From positions 6,226 to 20,336 of the forward strand of contig HF993135.1 of NCBI GenBank assembly GCA_000432435.1: 14,111 bases of DNA. The letters are read 5' to 3'. This DNA is from Eubacterium sp. CAG:180. GTDB lineage: Bacteria; Bacillota; Clostridia; Oscillospirales; Acutalibacteraceae. A model generated the notes under the pieces. It worked only from the letters and a program-made list of their open reading frames with translations. It searched no databases and was not told where the DNA came from. This document shows positions 8,331 through 14,111 of the stretch, in pieces. Made by a program: the position numbers and the translations under genes. Positions within the stretch are counted from its first letter, which is position 1; each line of letters starts with the position of its first letter.

Positions 8331-8701
8331 TATTTTTTACCTATTTCTTTGTACGCATATGAAAAATCAATTGGCGGAGTTGTTACAGAAATATATACAA
8401 ACTCTTCATCTGAATCATTATATAATCCGTGAATATCTCCTGCCTCAAATCTCACAACATCACCTTCTGTGAATTTTTGCTCATTATCATTAGCTAGCAA
8501 TAATCTACCGTTTCCTTTCAACGCATACCAAATTTGTTCTGAAAATTCGTGCGAGTGCCTACTCTGTTTTGCATTAGACTTTAAGTGTACTTCTGTAATT
8601 GTAACCTTATCATTATTTGAATTATTCGGATTAAGTAGTTGCCTTGATGTCACACCAGGATTTTTGAAATCCGCTATACTTTGTTTTGAAATAAATTCCA
8701 T
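8330..8701 (-). CDS. Single-domain cupin protein
   Basis: This 123-aa protein is a small double-stranded beta-helix cupin. Motif 1 gives H49-x-H51-x3-E55 followed by x7-G63 and motif 2 gives G80-x5-E-x-G88-x2-H91-x3-N95, so the three His and one Glu metal ligands are all present. Family knowledge: such cupins bind Fe, Mn, Zn or Ni and act as isomerases, dioxygenases or ligand sensors. Its ATG overlaps the DUF3795 stop as TAATG and has GGAG 8 bases upstream. Its stop overlaps the phosphotransferase start, so it is tightly coupled on both sides. Its place between a Cys-rich protein and a small-molecule kinase suggests work on the same compound; that is inference. Confidence 0.88.
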   Translation of the reverse strand: MEFISKQSIADFKNPGVTSRQLLNPNNSNNDKVTITEVHLKSNAKQSRHSHEFSEQIWYALKGNGRLLLANDNEQKFTEGDVVRFEAGDIHGLYNDSDEEFVYISVTTPPIDFSYAYKEIGKK

Positions 8702-9080
8702 TAGTATTTCTCCATTTCAAATATTCCTAAAATCTTATCAATATCATTAATATCTTTAAAGGATCTTGGATAATCATAACCTTTGTTGATTATTGCAAAA
8801 ATTCTTTCGGTATATTTTTCAGTACCATATTTCTTTATGTATAAAGCATAAGCTTTTGCATCGTTTTCGCCTGAATTAAAAAAGCCTGTTTGACAGTCTG
8901 CCACATTTTCACATTTCCAACAGCCGTCAATGTTTTTGCTTTTACAGCAAACAACATTAGGACATTTCTTATCTTCAAACAAATTTTCATAAGAACAGCT
9001 TGAATTATTGCTTTTACAGCCATCACATTTAGTAAAAAACAGTGCTCACAATGATTACCACAGTATCCTATTTCTTTCAT
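8701..9080 (-). CDS. DUF3795 Cys-rich protein, in two frames joined at T TTT TTA
   Basis: Starting at ATG 9078-9080 (GGAG 7 bases upstream, ATGA overlap with the DUF4037 stop), the frame reads MKEIGYCGNHCEHCF. It would then run into a sequence without family resemblance. In the -1 frame it continues as TKCDGCKSNNSSC, then LFEDKKCPNVVCC, then DGCWKCENVADC, then GTEKYTERIF, to TAA 8701-8703, for about 126 residues in all. The dense C-x2-C / C-x3-C pattern and length match DUF3795, which is thought to bind a metal; function is unknown. The join is T TTT TTA (complement of 9033-9039) in correct -1 slippage phase; otherwise one T has been lost. Without the shift only an 81-aa aberrant product is made. 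Confidence 0.7.
9033..9039 (-). promoter_or_regulatory. Slippery heptamer T TTT TTA in the DUF3795 gene
   Basis: The 0-frame codons are TTT TTA preceded by T, the same heptamer and phase as the retroviral gag-pol site. A -1 shift here exactly restores the conserved downstream frame. No obvious strong downstream stem or upstream internal Shine-Dalgarno stimulator is seen, so mutation or sequencing error remains possible. Confidence 0.35.
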
Positions 9081-10171
9081 TGTTGCACTCCATAAATTCT
9101 CTTAATCTGCTCATAGTAACCTTGTTCATCAGCAAAATCCGATAAGCCACCAAACTGACTCATTGTGCCTATGAGCGGTATGTTTTCAAATACTGTGCCT
9201 TTCAATTTTTCAACAGTTGCATCAACAAATTTATCTGCAAAGATAACCTTTATATCTCTGCCGAAATAAGATTCAATGCTGTAATCGACCTTGTCTGTAA
9301 GTCCGCTTGCGTTATGTAAATCAGCTACAAGTGCCTGTGCTTCAACAAGGTTGTTTTCTCGTTCTGTCAAGTCATTCGCTTGCAGTGCTGCATTGATTTT
9401 TGTCTTGATACTTTCATAAATATTTAACTTGTTGAAAGCTGTACCAAACCATTTGCTGTAAGGAGCATAAGTATCTTTATACAAGAAACACAATCTCATT
9501 AATCTTTATGTAATTCTTGAACAAATTATTTGTGAGACTATTTCATCACCGACCTCACCGCAACGCTTAACAAAGGCTTGCTCAGATGAAATTATCTCCC
9601 ATTGTGATGCGATGAGATATAGTTTAACCTCATCAGGATAAAACTTTATTTTATCAGTCTGTTCTCTAATATTAAGCTCGTCCATAAACATTTTGCCGGA
9701 CACCAAAGATAATAACCTATGCTCCGAGAATGCAAGCCAATCAAGAGGCTTGTTATTATCCAAATCTGCTGTGCCGATTTCATCAACAAGAAACTCACCA
9801 AAGGTTTGAATAAATATCAACGGATTAACCTTACCACATTTAATAAACTGCGGGTGCTGAACGCCGCAATAATTTGGGTCAGGCTCGGTAAAATTGACAC
9901 TGTAACCCATATACTCATAGGGCAGATTTTCTGCAAATCTGTTTAATATTTCGTCTTTTTTATCTATGTCATTTTCACTCAGGAACATATAGAAACGAGG
10001 TCCCCACATGTGGTCACGGGACACCTCGTCATCGTAGCCAAGAACATCCGAGCCGTAACCAATTAGACCTGCAGAATAATGCAAGTCAGGGAAATATTTA
10101 TCAATAATAGGCTTTGCACATTCATTGAAAAAGCCTTCACATAATGCTAACCCTTTTATAAAATCACTCAT
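9077..10171 (-). pseudogene. DUF4037 nucleotidyltransferase-like protein interrupted by an in-frame TAA
   Basis: The N-terminal part (10171-9506) has the nucleotidyltransferase signature G40-S41-D42, then D47/D48, then SRDHMWGPRF, typical of DUF4037. An in-frame TAA at 9506-9508 follows CSRIT. The same frame then continues RLMRLCFLYKDTYAPYSKWFGTAF, the well-conserved next segment of this family, to TGA 9077-9079. Total length is about 364 codons, normal for DUF4037. A single G-to-T change in a GAA codon would explain the stop. The downstream part could be made by re-initiation at ATG 9497-9499, six bases after the stop, giving a split protein, but no good ribosome binding site is seen there. 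AGAG lies 7 bases before the main ATG. Family knowledge: an NTase fold with unknown substrate. Confidence 0.82.
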
Positions 10172-10190
10172 ATTTTATCTCTAAATTTCG

Positions 10191-10640
10191 TTATATTTTT
10201 TTAAATAACTTTGCAGACCAAAAGCTCATATCCATTTTTTCAATATAAAAGTAAAGAATGCTTTTATAATTCTTCGTAGCAGTAGATAGAGTAATATAGT
10301 CAACATTCTGCTTATGGTAATTCTCGGTATATTCAAAGAGTGCCTTTCCTATACCTTGTGAACGATATTTCTCTTTTACATATATTTCATTTATATCAAA
10401 GCATTTTGAACCCTTGTCAATCGGTGTAATTGCTTCATTAAGTACTGAACATTTGCCAAATAAGTAGCCGATGATTTGAGCATCTGAATATGCAAGAAAC
10501 AAATCGTTTCCAATTAGATCGTTCTTATCATTTGCGCAGTAACCGTATGTTAAATCTTCACTTTCCCATTCTTTTGAAAGTGCAATAACCGCTTTTATAT
10601 TTCTGTCGTCTAATTCACACTTTTTAATCTCAATTATCAT
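10191..10640 (-). CDS. GNAT family N-acetyltransferase
   Basis: This 149-aa protein has GNAT motif A in EIYVKEKYRSQGIGKALFEY, whose R93-x2-G96-x-G98-K is the acetyl-CoA pyrophosphate loop, and a motif B-like tail ending in ILYFYIEKMDM. Family knowledge: transfer of acetyl from acetyl-CoA to an amine; substrates range from aminoglycosides to peptides. ATG 10638-10640 has GGAG 8 bases upstream and overlaps a 34-aa upstream ORF by 11 bases. DUF4037 follows after a 19-base gap. Length and motifs suggest an intact enzyme. The neighbours point to small-molecule modification, but a resistance role is inference. Confidence 0.88.
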   Translation of the reverse strand: MIIEIKKCELDDRNIKAVIALSKEWESEDLTYGYCANDKNDLIGNDLFLAYSDAQIIGYLFGKCSVLNEAITPIDKGSKCFDINEIYVKEKYRSQGIGKALFEYTENYHKQNVDYITLSTATKNYKSILYFYIEKMDMSFWSAKLFKKI

Positions 10641-10734
10641 ACATATTTCTCCACTGTTTTATCCACTCAAATTGTTTATCAATAAACTCTTTGTCTATAC
10701 AATCTAAGCCTTTTATAAACCTATTCCTTTTCAT
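10630..10734 (-). CDS. 34-aa small ORF between HEPN and GNAT genes
   Basis: ATG 10732-10734 begins MKRNRFIKGLDCIDKEF and the frame ends WRNMYDN at TGA 10630-10632. It overlaps the HEPN gene's 3' end by 14 bases and the GNAT start by 11, so it forms a continuous chain of overlapping genes. The aromatic, basic tail looks like a real protein C-terminus, so it may be the remnant of a larger gene removed by recombination, or a small coupled peptide. No family is recognised and the ribosome binding site is weak. Confidence 0.35.
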   Translation of the reverse strand: MKRNRFIKGLDCIDKEFIDKQFEWIKQWRNMYDN

Positions 10735-11632
10735 AATACCAATTATCCAAAGCTTCCACAGCTTTTATTATATTGTCAGTATACATTGTATCATCAATGC
10801 CAATCAACATAAAAATTATTTTTCTATACATTATAGATAGTTTTGCAATATAAAAAACACATTGAACGCCATCTAAACACGCTTTATCTTGAAGTGATTT
10901 TACATGTGATATTTTGTTTCTTGTGTTAACTAATAGATCTAAAAAATCTTTAAAATTTCCATTAATTTCCTTGCTGAATATTTCAGTGCCAAATGTCTTT
11001 ATTACAGCATTAAGTGCTGTTTTTAATATCAACTTCTTTTTATCACCGGTTCTTTCGATTTGAAAACTATCATTGTTTTTTTCCATTATTTCGCCAAATG
11101 GTTTTGTCATTTCAATCATACTTGATATTTTACAATCAACAGGCATATGAATATCTGATAAACAATACAAAAGCATATTAAAGGCGATATCTAATTCATT
11201 AGATATACGTGCCCACTCCAACAATGTATTTGTTAAATCAATATCCTTGAAATTGACCAATTTCATAAATTGATGTCTGCATATATCAATGGATTTGTAA
11301 ATTGGAGGTCTATTGTTATAGTAGTGATTTACTTTGTTTTGATATATACTCGGGTCTTCATTTTCATCAATCATTGCAGCATTTTCAATTGGATAAAACC
11401 TTCCGTCAAAAACAAACAACAATTGTTCTATGAGAGATTCCATTTCAAACAGTTCTGAACATTTAACTACCTTATCTGTTCCGATTAATATTTCTCTTTT
11501 TATATATTGTTCTATTTTTACTCTATAATTTGTATTATTATAAACATACTCGAAATCATTTAAATAAGTTCCACCAAACATACCATTATCATTAGTTTGG
11601 ATAATTTTTAATTCCATCACTGTAAGTCTCAA
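10721..11632 (-). CDS. HEPN-domain protein, ApeA-like
   Basis: This 303-aa protein has a C-terminal HEPN ribonuclease motif R238-N-x3-H243 in LLVNTRNKISHVK within a helical domain (about 200-300). An N-terminal part (1-130) includes LLFVFDGRFYPI, reminiscent of ApeA-type N-terminal domains. Family knowledge: HEPN proteins with R-x4-H are usually metal-independent RNases in anti-phage defence and toxin-antitoxin systems; ApeA blocks phage growth. It is shorter than most ApeA proteins, so a partial N-terminus is possible. The TTG start (11630-11632) has AGGAG 6 bases upstream, while ATG 11615-11617 lacks a site. It overlaps the VbhA-like gene by 41 bases, indicating coupled expression. ApeA assignment is moderate; HEPN assignment is firmer. 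Confidence 0.68.
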   Translation of the reverse strand: MRLTVMELKIIQTNDNGMFGGTYLNDFEYVYNNTNYRVKIEQYIKREILIGTDKVVKCSELFEMESLIEQLLFVFDGRFYPIENAAMIDENEDPSIYQNKVNHYYNNRPPIYKSIDICRHQFMKLVNFKDIDLTNTLLEWARISNELDIAFNMLLYCLSDIHMPVDCKISSMIEMTKPFGEIMEKNNDSFQIERTGDKKKLILKTALNAVIKTFGTEIFSKEINGNFKDFLDLLVNTRNKISHVKSLQDKACLDGVQCVFYIAKLSIMYRKIIFMLIGIDDTMYTDNIIKAVEALDNWYYEKE

Positions 11633-11834
11633 AGTTTTCTCCTACTAATTTATTATCATGTTTTGCGATAAGAGCAGCTTTCATATCTGCACCTGTAATT
11701 TCAACTTTTGCCCATTTTGCAGAAAGATCCTTTGCAAAGGCTGATACAGGCACGCCTTCAATACTATTCAACGCATCTGCAACTTTGATTGCAGCCGTTC
11801 TTTTTGTTTCAATTGGGGACATTGTATCACTCAT
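11592..11834 (-). CDS. VbhA-like antitoxin without a Fic partner
   Basis: This 80-aa protein has the pattern AIKVADALNSIEGVPVS, then FAKDLSAKWAK, then EITGADMKAALIAKH, matching the small antitoxin VbhA family that inhibits Fic AMP-transferases. The inhibitory-helix motif (S/T)xxxE(G/N) is imperfect: IEG is present but Leu stands where Ser/Thr is expected, and Val replaces the usual Gly before EIT. No Fic gene follows. The last 14 codons run into the HEPN gene, so the natural C-terminus may have been replaced at a recombination joint. ATG 11832-11834 lacks a ribosome binding site; the second ATG (11820-11822) has GAGTGAT upstream and is an alternative start. A perfect TATAAT -10 lies upstream at 11852-11857. 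Confidence 0.62.
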   Translation of the reverse strand: MSDTMSPIETKRTAAIKVADALNSIEGVPVSAFAKDLSAKWAKVEITGADMKAALIAKHDNKLVGENFETYSDGIKNYPN

Positions 11835-11851
11835 TTACACATTTATTTTAT

Positions 11852-11857
11852 ATTATA
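11852..11857 (-). promoter_or_regulatory. Possible -10 of the antitoxin/HEPN/modifying-enzyme operon
   Basis: TATAAT on the - strand lies 17 bases before the first ATG. No good -35 is seen at 16-18 bases. If used, the 5' leader would be only about 10 bases for the first ATG. Confidence 0.35.
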
Positions 11858-11920
11858 GTATGGATAATTACAATAAATTTATTTTGATACCTAAATTTAG
11901 CAAAAAACAATTTATAGTAA

Positions 11921-11956
11921 AAGCCACAGCATACAAAAATCAGAATGCTGTGGTTT
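11921..11956. terminator. Hairpin with T-rich flanks, probable terminator
   Basis: AAGCCACAGCAT (11921-11932) pairs with ATGCTGTGGTTT (11945-11956), with one G-T pair and a 12-base loop. On the - strand it is followed by TTTTACTATAAA, on the + strand by TTTAATTTAATT. It insulates the operon promoter from the structured region to the right. Confidence 0.55.
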
Positions 11957-12255
11957 AATTTAATTGTCAGATTCATAACACAAAGCAGTTAGTCCAAATA
12001 GGCTACTTTTAATCATATTGTACCCGAAAAGTATGAAAACAAAATTATCGCCCTAAAAGGTTGTGGTATGTTACCTTGAACAGAGCGACATTGCAAGTAC
12101 GATTTTCTATATTTACTTATGCATTTTTGATGGATAAACAATATAAAAGTCGGAATGAAAAAATAATGATTTTTGAAACGAAAATCTATGGCGTTTGAAT
12201 GGGTTTTGAAGTGGATTTCAAGCCGTCGATTTTGAAGCAGGATAAAGGGGTATGA

Positions 12256-12281
12256 TTTTCGGGCATTGAAATGCCCGAAAA
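12256..12281. repeat. 26-bp perfect palindrome
   Basis: TTTTCGGGCATT (12256-12267) and AATGCCCGAAAA (12270-12281) are exact inverted repeats around GA. Neither strand has a T run after the stem, so it is not a classical terminator; an operator or processing/nicking structure is more likely. Confidence 0.6.
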
Positions 12282-12395
12282 CGCCGTCCGGCAAAGCTTG
12301 TCGGCTTTTCGATTCGTAATACTTTTGCGTATGATATGAAATTCGTATGCAGTTAGGGGTGCTTTTCGCAGAAAATCAAGGCTTTTGCGTATTCA

Positions 12396-12490
12396 CTTAA
12401 GCGTTGCGGTATGATGATTAAAAATCAAGAAATTTTGGCAACGCTGTAAGCTAAAATTGACGAGTTTGCTCTTAAATAGAGTAACTCGTC
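12396..12490. repeat. Two adjacent hairpins
   Basis: The first pairs CTTAAGCGTTGC (12396-12407) with GCAACGCTGTAAG (12438-12450), 12 pairs with one bulged G, enclosing a small GATT/AATC hairpin. The second pairs GACGAGTT (12459-12466) with AACTCGTC (12483-12490), continued inside by CTCT/AGAG after a small internal loop. Confidence 0.5.
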
Positions 12491-12563
12491 GGATTAAAAC
12501 TAAAAACGGCTTGTAGGCGATTTGTGAAAGCCTGTGAGCAAAAAATCGTGCAAAATATAGTAC

Positions 12564-12592
12564 TTGACTTCTAAAAAGTATTAGCGTATTGT
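12564..12592 (+). promoter_or_regulatory. Promoter of a small + strand unit
   Basis: TTGACT (12564-12569) and TATTGT (12587-12592) are separated by exactly 17 bases, followed by AAAGGAGG (12601-12608) right at the expected transcript start region. This is the only convincing + strand promoter in the island. Confidence 0.65.
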
Positions 12593-12640
12593 GTGCTTGA
12601 AAAGGAGGCAGATATAAAATCAAAATAAGCGTGTTGCCTT

Positions 12641-12769
12641 ATGACAGCAAAAGGCGAATGGAACATTCCGAATTATGAATTAGAAAAACTTGCTTATTAT
12701 TTTCTCGAACTCATTACCGAGCAAAACGAGAACGAGAATAATGACGAAAATCCGAATAACAAGGCATAA
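12641..12769 (+). CDS. 42-aa acidic small protein, mobile-element type
   Basis: The ATG at 12641 encodes MTAKGEWNIPNYELEKLAYY, then a polar Glu/Asn-rich tail ending in NNKA. The W-x-IP-x-YELE-x-LA pattern resembles small proteins that I associate with Clostridia mobile elements; no function is known. The strong AAAGGAGG at 12601-12608 is 32 bases upstream, too far for this ATG. At the correct distance from it lies ATA (12614-12616) where an ATG may have been lost, so an upstream coupling ORF may have decayed. A terminator follows at 12774. It could also be a short non-coding transcript. Confidence 0.42.
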   Translation: MTAKGEWNIPNYELEKLAYYFLELITEQNENENNDENPNNKA

Positions 12770-12773
12770 AAAT

Positions 12774-12796
12774 AAGGCAGGGATTAACCCTGCCTT
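12774..12796. terminator. Bidirectional intrinsic terminator
   Basis: AAGGCAGGG (12774-12782) pairs perfectly with CCCTGCCTT (12788-12796) around ATTAA. On the - strand ATTTTTA follows, fitting the end of the membrane-protein transcript from 12878. On the + strand it ends the small unit started at 12564. Confidence 0.85.
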
Positions 12797-12877
12797 AAAC
12801 AACTAACAAACTGAATTACATAGTTAACAAGCAAAATACAACAATCTTATTGCGACAACTTCATTATTCTAATTTGT

Positions 12878-13483
12878 TTAATTAAACGTTTTATCATGGT
12901 ATTCGTCAAATATTGGGTCCAATGAAAAAGCTGTTTTATCCTCTTTGCTGATTCTTAATTCTTGCGTATATCTATTTCCTATCATGTCGTAAAATATAAA
13001 ATTGAAATACTCTGTCTTATCCAAATTAAAATCGCGATTAATTTGCAACTCATCATTTTTACATAGAGCAGAATTGCAATATAAAACTTTCTGTTTATCA
13101 ATAGGTGAATTATTTGTTTCTATGCCGTGAAAAATCGCAGTATTTAAGCCTATATTTTTTATTTTTCCACAAACATTATTATTTTCAATTGATTCCACAA
13201 AAAGCCATAAATAAGGCCTTAACTGTTTTATTTCATCATTCTTTTTTTCTTTTCGACTATTTTTTATTTCAATATTTACAACCATTAAGGCTGTTATTGC
13301 GCCAATAATTGAACCTATATATGAACCCAAAAAGCCAACCCATCCGTTAGCGTCAATATCAAAATCAAAAATACATTCTAAAATTCTAATAATAATTGGA
13401 AATAACACTATAACCAATATTATAATAATTATTTGTATTTTATTCTTAAATTTGTCTTTTAAAAATGATAAAATTTTTTTCAT
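12878..13483 (-). CDS. Membrane protein with two N-terminal helices and cytoplasmic/soluble C-domain
   Basis: This 201-aa protein begins with a basic segment, then helix 1 (about 17-37, IQIIIIILVIVLFPIIIRIL) and helix 2 (about 47-72, GWVGFLGSYIGSIIGAITAL). A Lys-rich stretch follows, NSRKEKKNDEIKQLRPYL. The remaining 110 residues look like a small beta-rich domain (KIKNIGLNTAIFHGIE, then YFNFIFYDMIGNRYTQEL). I recognise the layout GSYIGSIIGAITAL followed by a basic linker from small orphan membrane proteins in Firmicute islands; function is unknown. ATG 13481-13483 has AAAGGAA about 7 bases upstream. It ends 80 bases before a good terminator. Confidence 0.75.
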   Translation of the reverse strand: MKKILSFLKDKFKNKIQIIIIILVIVLFPIIIRILECIFDFDIDANGWVGFLGSYIGSIIGAITALMVVNIEIKNSRKEKKNDEIKQLRPYLWLFVESIENNNVCGKIKNIGLNTAIFHGIETNNSPIDKQKVLYCNSALCKNDELQINRDFNLDKTEYFNFIFYDMIGNRYTQELRISKEDKTAFSLDPIFDEYHDKTFN

Positions 13484-13513
13484 TACATTTTCCTTTAGCT
13501 ATAATTTAGTTTT

Positions 13514-13615
13514 TTAATTAATCGAAAATCCGAAACTATTATCATTGATAACAAGTCTTGGATTATCCTTTGTTGGTGGAGCAGTACACGAACTTAATAT
13601 AGTTAAAAATAAGGT
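13514..13615 (-). other. Lipoprotein-like open frame without start codon
   Basis: Between the dGTPase-like gene and the membrane protein, one frame reads TLFLTILSSC-TAPPTKDNPR and ends in FGFSIN at TAA 13514-13516. The hydrophobic run, LSSC lipobox and Pro-rich start of the mature part are lipoprotein-like. A TGA precedes it and no start codon is in frame. An ATG in another frame (13617-13619) would need a one-base change to enter it. It is either a decayed small lipoprotein gene or chance. Confidence 0.22.
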
Positions 13616-14111
13616 TCATATTCTACAGAATATTTACTTTCAGGGAAAAGGAACTTGTGTAATGCAATAAAGTAATCATCCGTCATACTGGCAATGTAAT
13701 CAACAACAATTTGATTGTTTTCTTCTGAAAGATAATCAATACTATGATATTTTCTCAAAGCATCACCAATAGGATTTATATGATGCTTAAAAATTATAGA
13801 ATCTTCATCGTTTTTCTCAATATCATCCAGTAACTTATAATATATATCTTCAAACATCGGTTTTATTATACTGTTGTATTGATTATTTATATTTTTGTCT
13901 TTATAAATCACTTCAGTATTTTCTTTTTTTGCCATACTCAAATCCTTAAACGCATTATCGCTGAGTGATATATAATCTTTACCGTAACTGTGTTCAATAA
14001 TATCAACAGTTAAATTATTAATTATTTTTGCATTTTCTCTACCTATTAATTTAGTAGTGAACTCATAATCGGGATCAATAATACCTGCTAACGCTGCATC
14101 CTGTCGATCTT
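13603..14111 (-). CDS. dGTPase-like HD phosphohydrolase, C-terminal part (5' end outside window)
   Basis: The frame is open to the right edge, so the short form starting at 13941 (TTG) is not the real gene. The visible 168 residues read DRQDAALAGIIDPDYEFTTK, then NNLTVDIIEHSY, then the conserved DYIASMTDDYFIALHKFLFPES, which matches the C-terminal HD-associated region of deoxyguanosine triphosphate triphosphohydrolases. The catalytic H...HD...D residues lie outside the window. Family knowledge: these enzymes hydrolyse dNTPs to deoxynucleosides and triphosphate, and some act as anti-phage factors by draining dNTP pools. TAA is at 13603-13605. Its downstream neighbour is the membrane protein gene, 119 bases away. 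Confidence 0.68.
   Translation of the reverse strand, partial: DRQDAALAGIIDPDYEFTTKLIGRENAKIINNLTVDIIEHSYGKDYISLSDNAFKDLSMAKKENTEVIYKDKNINNQYNSIIKPMFEDIYYKLLDDIEKNDEDSIIFKHHINPIGDALRKYHSIDYLSEENNQIVVDYIASMTDDYFIALHKFLFPESKYSVEYEPYF

Larger units (their letters stand above)
11960..12560. other. Gene-poor block with several inverted repeats
   Basis: No protein with family resemblance is seen on either strand; the long frames here lack ribosome binding sites and sensible composition. The block carries a 26-bp perfect palindrome (12256-12281), a long bulged hairpin (12396-12450) and an imperfect hairpin (12459-12490). It directly precedes a + strand promoter. It resembles the non-coding end of a mobile element or a structured RNA/transfer-origin region; which one cannot be decided here. 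Confidence 0.45.

Noticed and set aside
8835..9080. 81-aa frame as a separate gene
   Set aside because: Only its first 14-15 residues match DUF3795; the rest is the out-of-frame reading of the same gene.
4824..9508. Stop-codon reassignment to explain the internal TAA and TAG
   Set aside because: Expected residues differ (Trp for TAG, Glu for TAA) and intact genes in the window end in TAA and TGA, so ordinary nonsense mutations fit better.
12013..12294. 93-aa reverse frame, and the 76-aa reverse frame at 12393-12623
   Set aside because: Aromatic-rich composition, no ribosome binding site, and they run through the hairpins; more likely chance frames in a non-coding block.
13539..13551. TTATCA-T-TGATAA palindrome upstream of the membrane-protein gene as an operator
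   Set aside because: Short, AT-rich and single; not distinguishable from chance.

Overview
The window looks like the chromosome of an anaerobic, probably gut-dwelling Clostridia-type Firmicute. The first 2.1 kb encodes a multi-cluster iron-sulfur flavoprotein of a kind common in anaerobes, Shine-Dalgarno sequences are strong (GGAGG-like), and TTGACA/TATAAT promoters are frequent. Identification is from sequence recognition only; no database was searched.

Layout. Positions 1-3532 are house genes with visibly higher GC: the 3' part of an FAD/NAD(P) 4Fe-4S oxidoreductase coupled to hypA (+ strand), facing an M42 aminopeptidase (- strand) across a shared terminator. A DUF5412-like membrane-anchored protein follows at 3695-4075 (-). 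A repeat-rich junction (about 4120-4536) holds an 11-bp inverted repeat and a degenerate hexamer array. From 4537 to the right edge everything convincing is on the - strand except one tiny + strand unit, and the DNA is AT-rich, as expected for an acquired island.

Island, right to left in the direction of transcription: the C-terminal part of a dGTPase-like HD protein (13603-14111, cut by the edge); a two-helix membrane protein (12878-13483); a gene-poor structured block with a + strand promoter/small ORF/terminator unit (about 11960-12800); then a tightly overlapping operon of a VbhA-like antitoxin, a HEPN (ApeA-like) protein, a 34-aa ORF, a GNAT acetyltransferase, a DUF4037 nucleotidyltransferase-like protein, a DUF3795 Cys-rich protein, a cupin and an APH-type phosphotransferase (11834 to 7335). 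After that comes a separately promoted PUA/EVE-like sensor plus membrane helix plus coiled-coil protein (7240-6099) with its own terminator, and last a large serine recombinase pseudogene (6004-4537) at the island's left end.

How it fits together. The operon places acetyltransferase, nucleotidyltransferase and phosphotransferase folds side by side, which are the three fold classes of aminoglycoside-modifying enzymes, with a cupin. They sit directly behind an antitoxin-like/HEPN pair, so this is a resistance- or tailoring-like cassette joined to a defence-like pair. The island shows decay: the recombinase carries two nonsense codons and two single-base losses, DUF4037 has one in-frame TAA, and two other genes are in two frames joined at homopolymers. 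Those last two joins, A AAA AAG and T TTT TTA, lie in exactly the phase used for programmed -1 frameshifting, so they are either real recoding sites, mutations, or homopolymer errors in the assembly.
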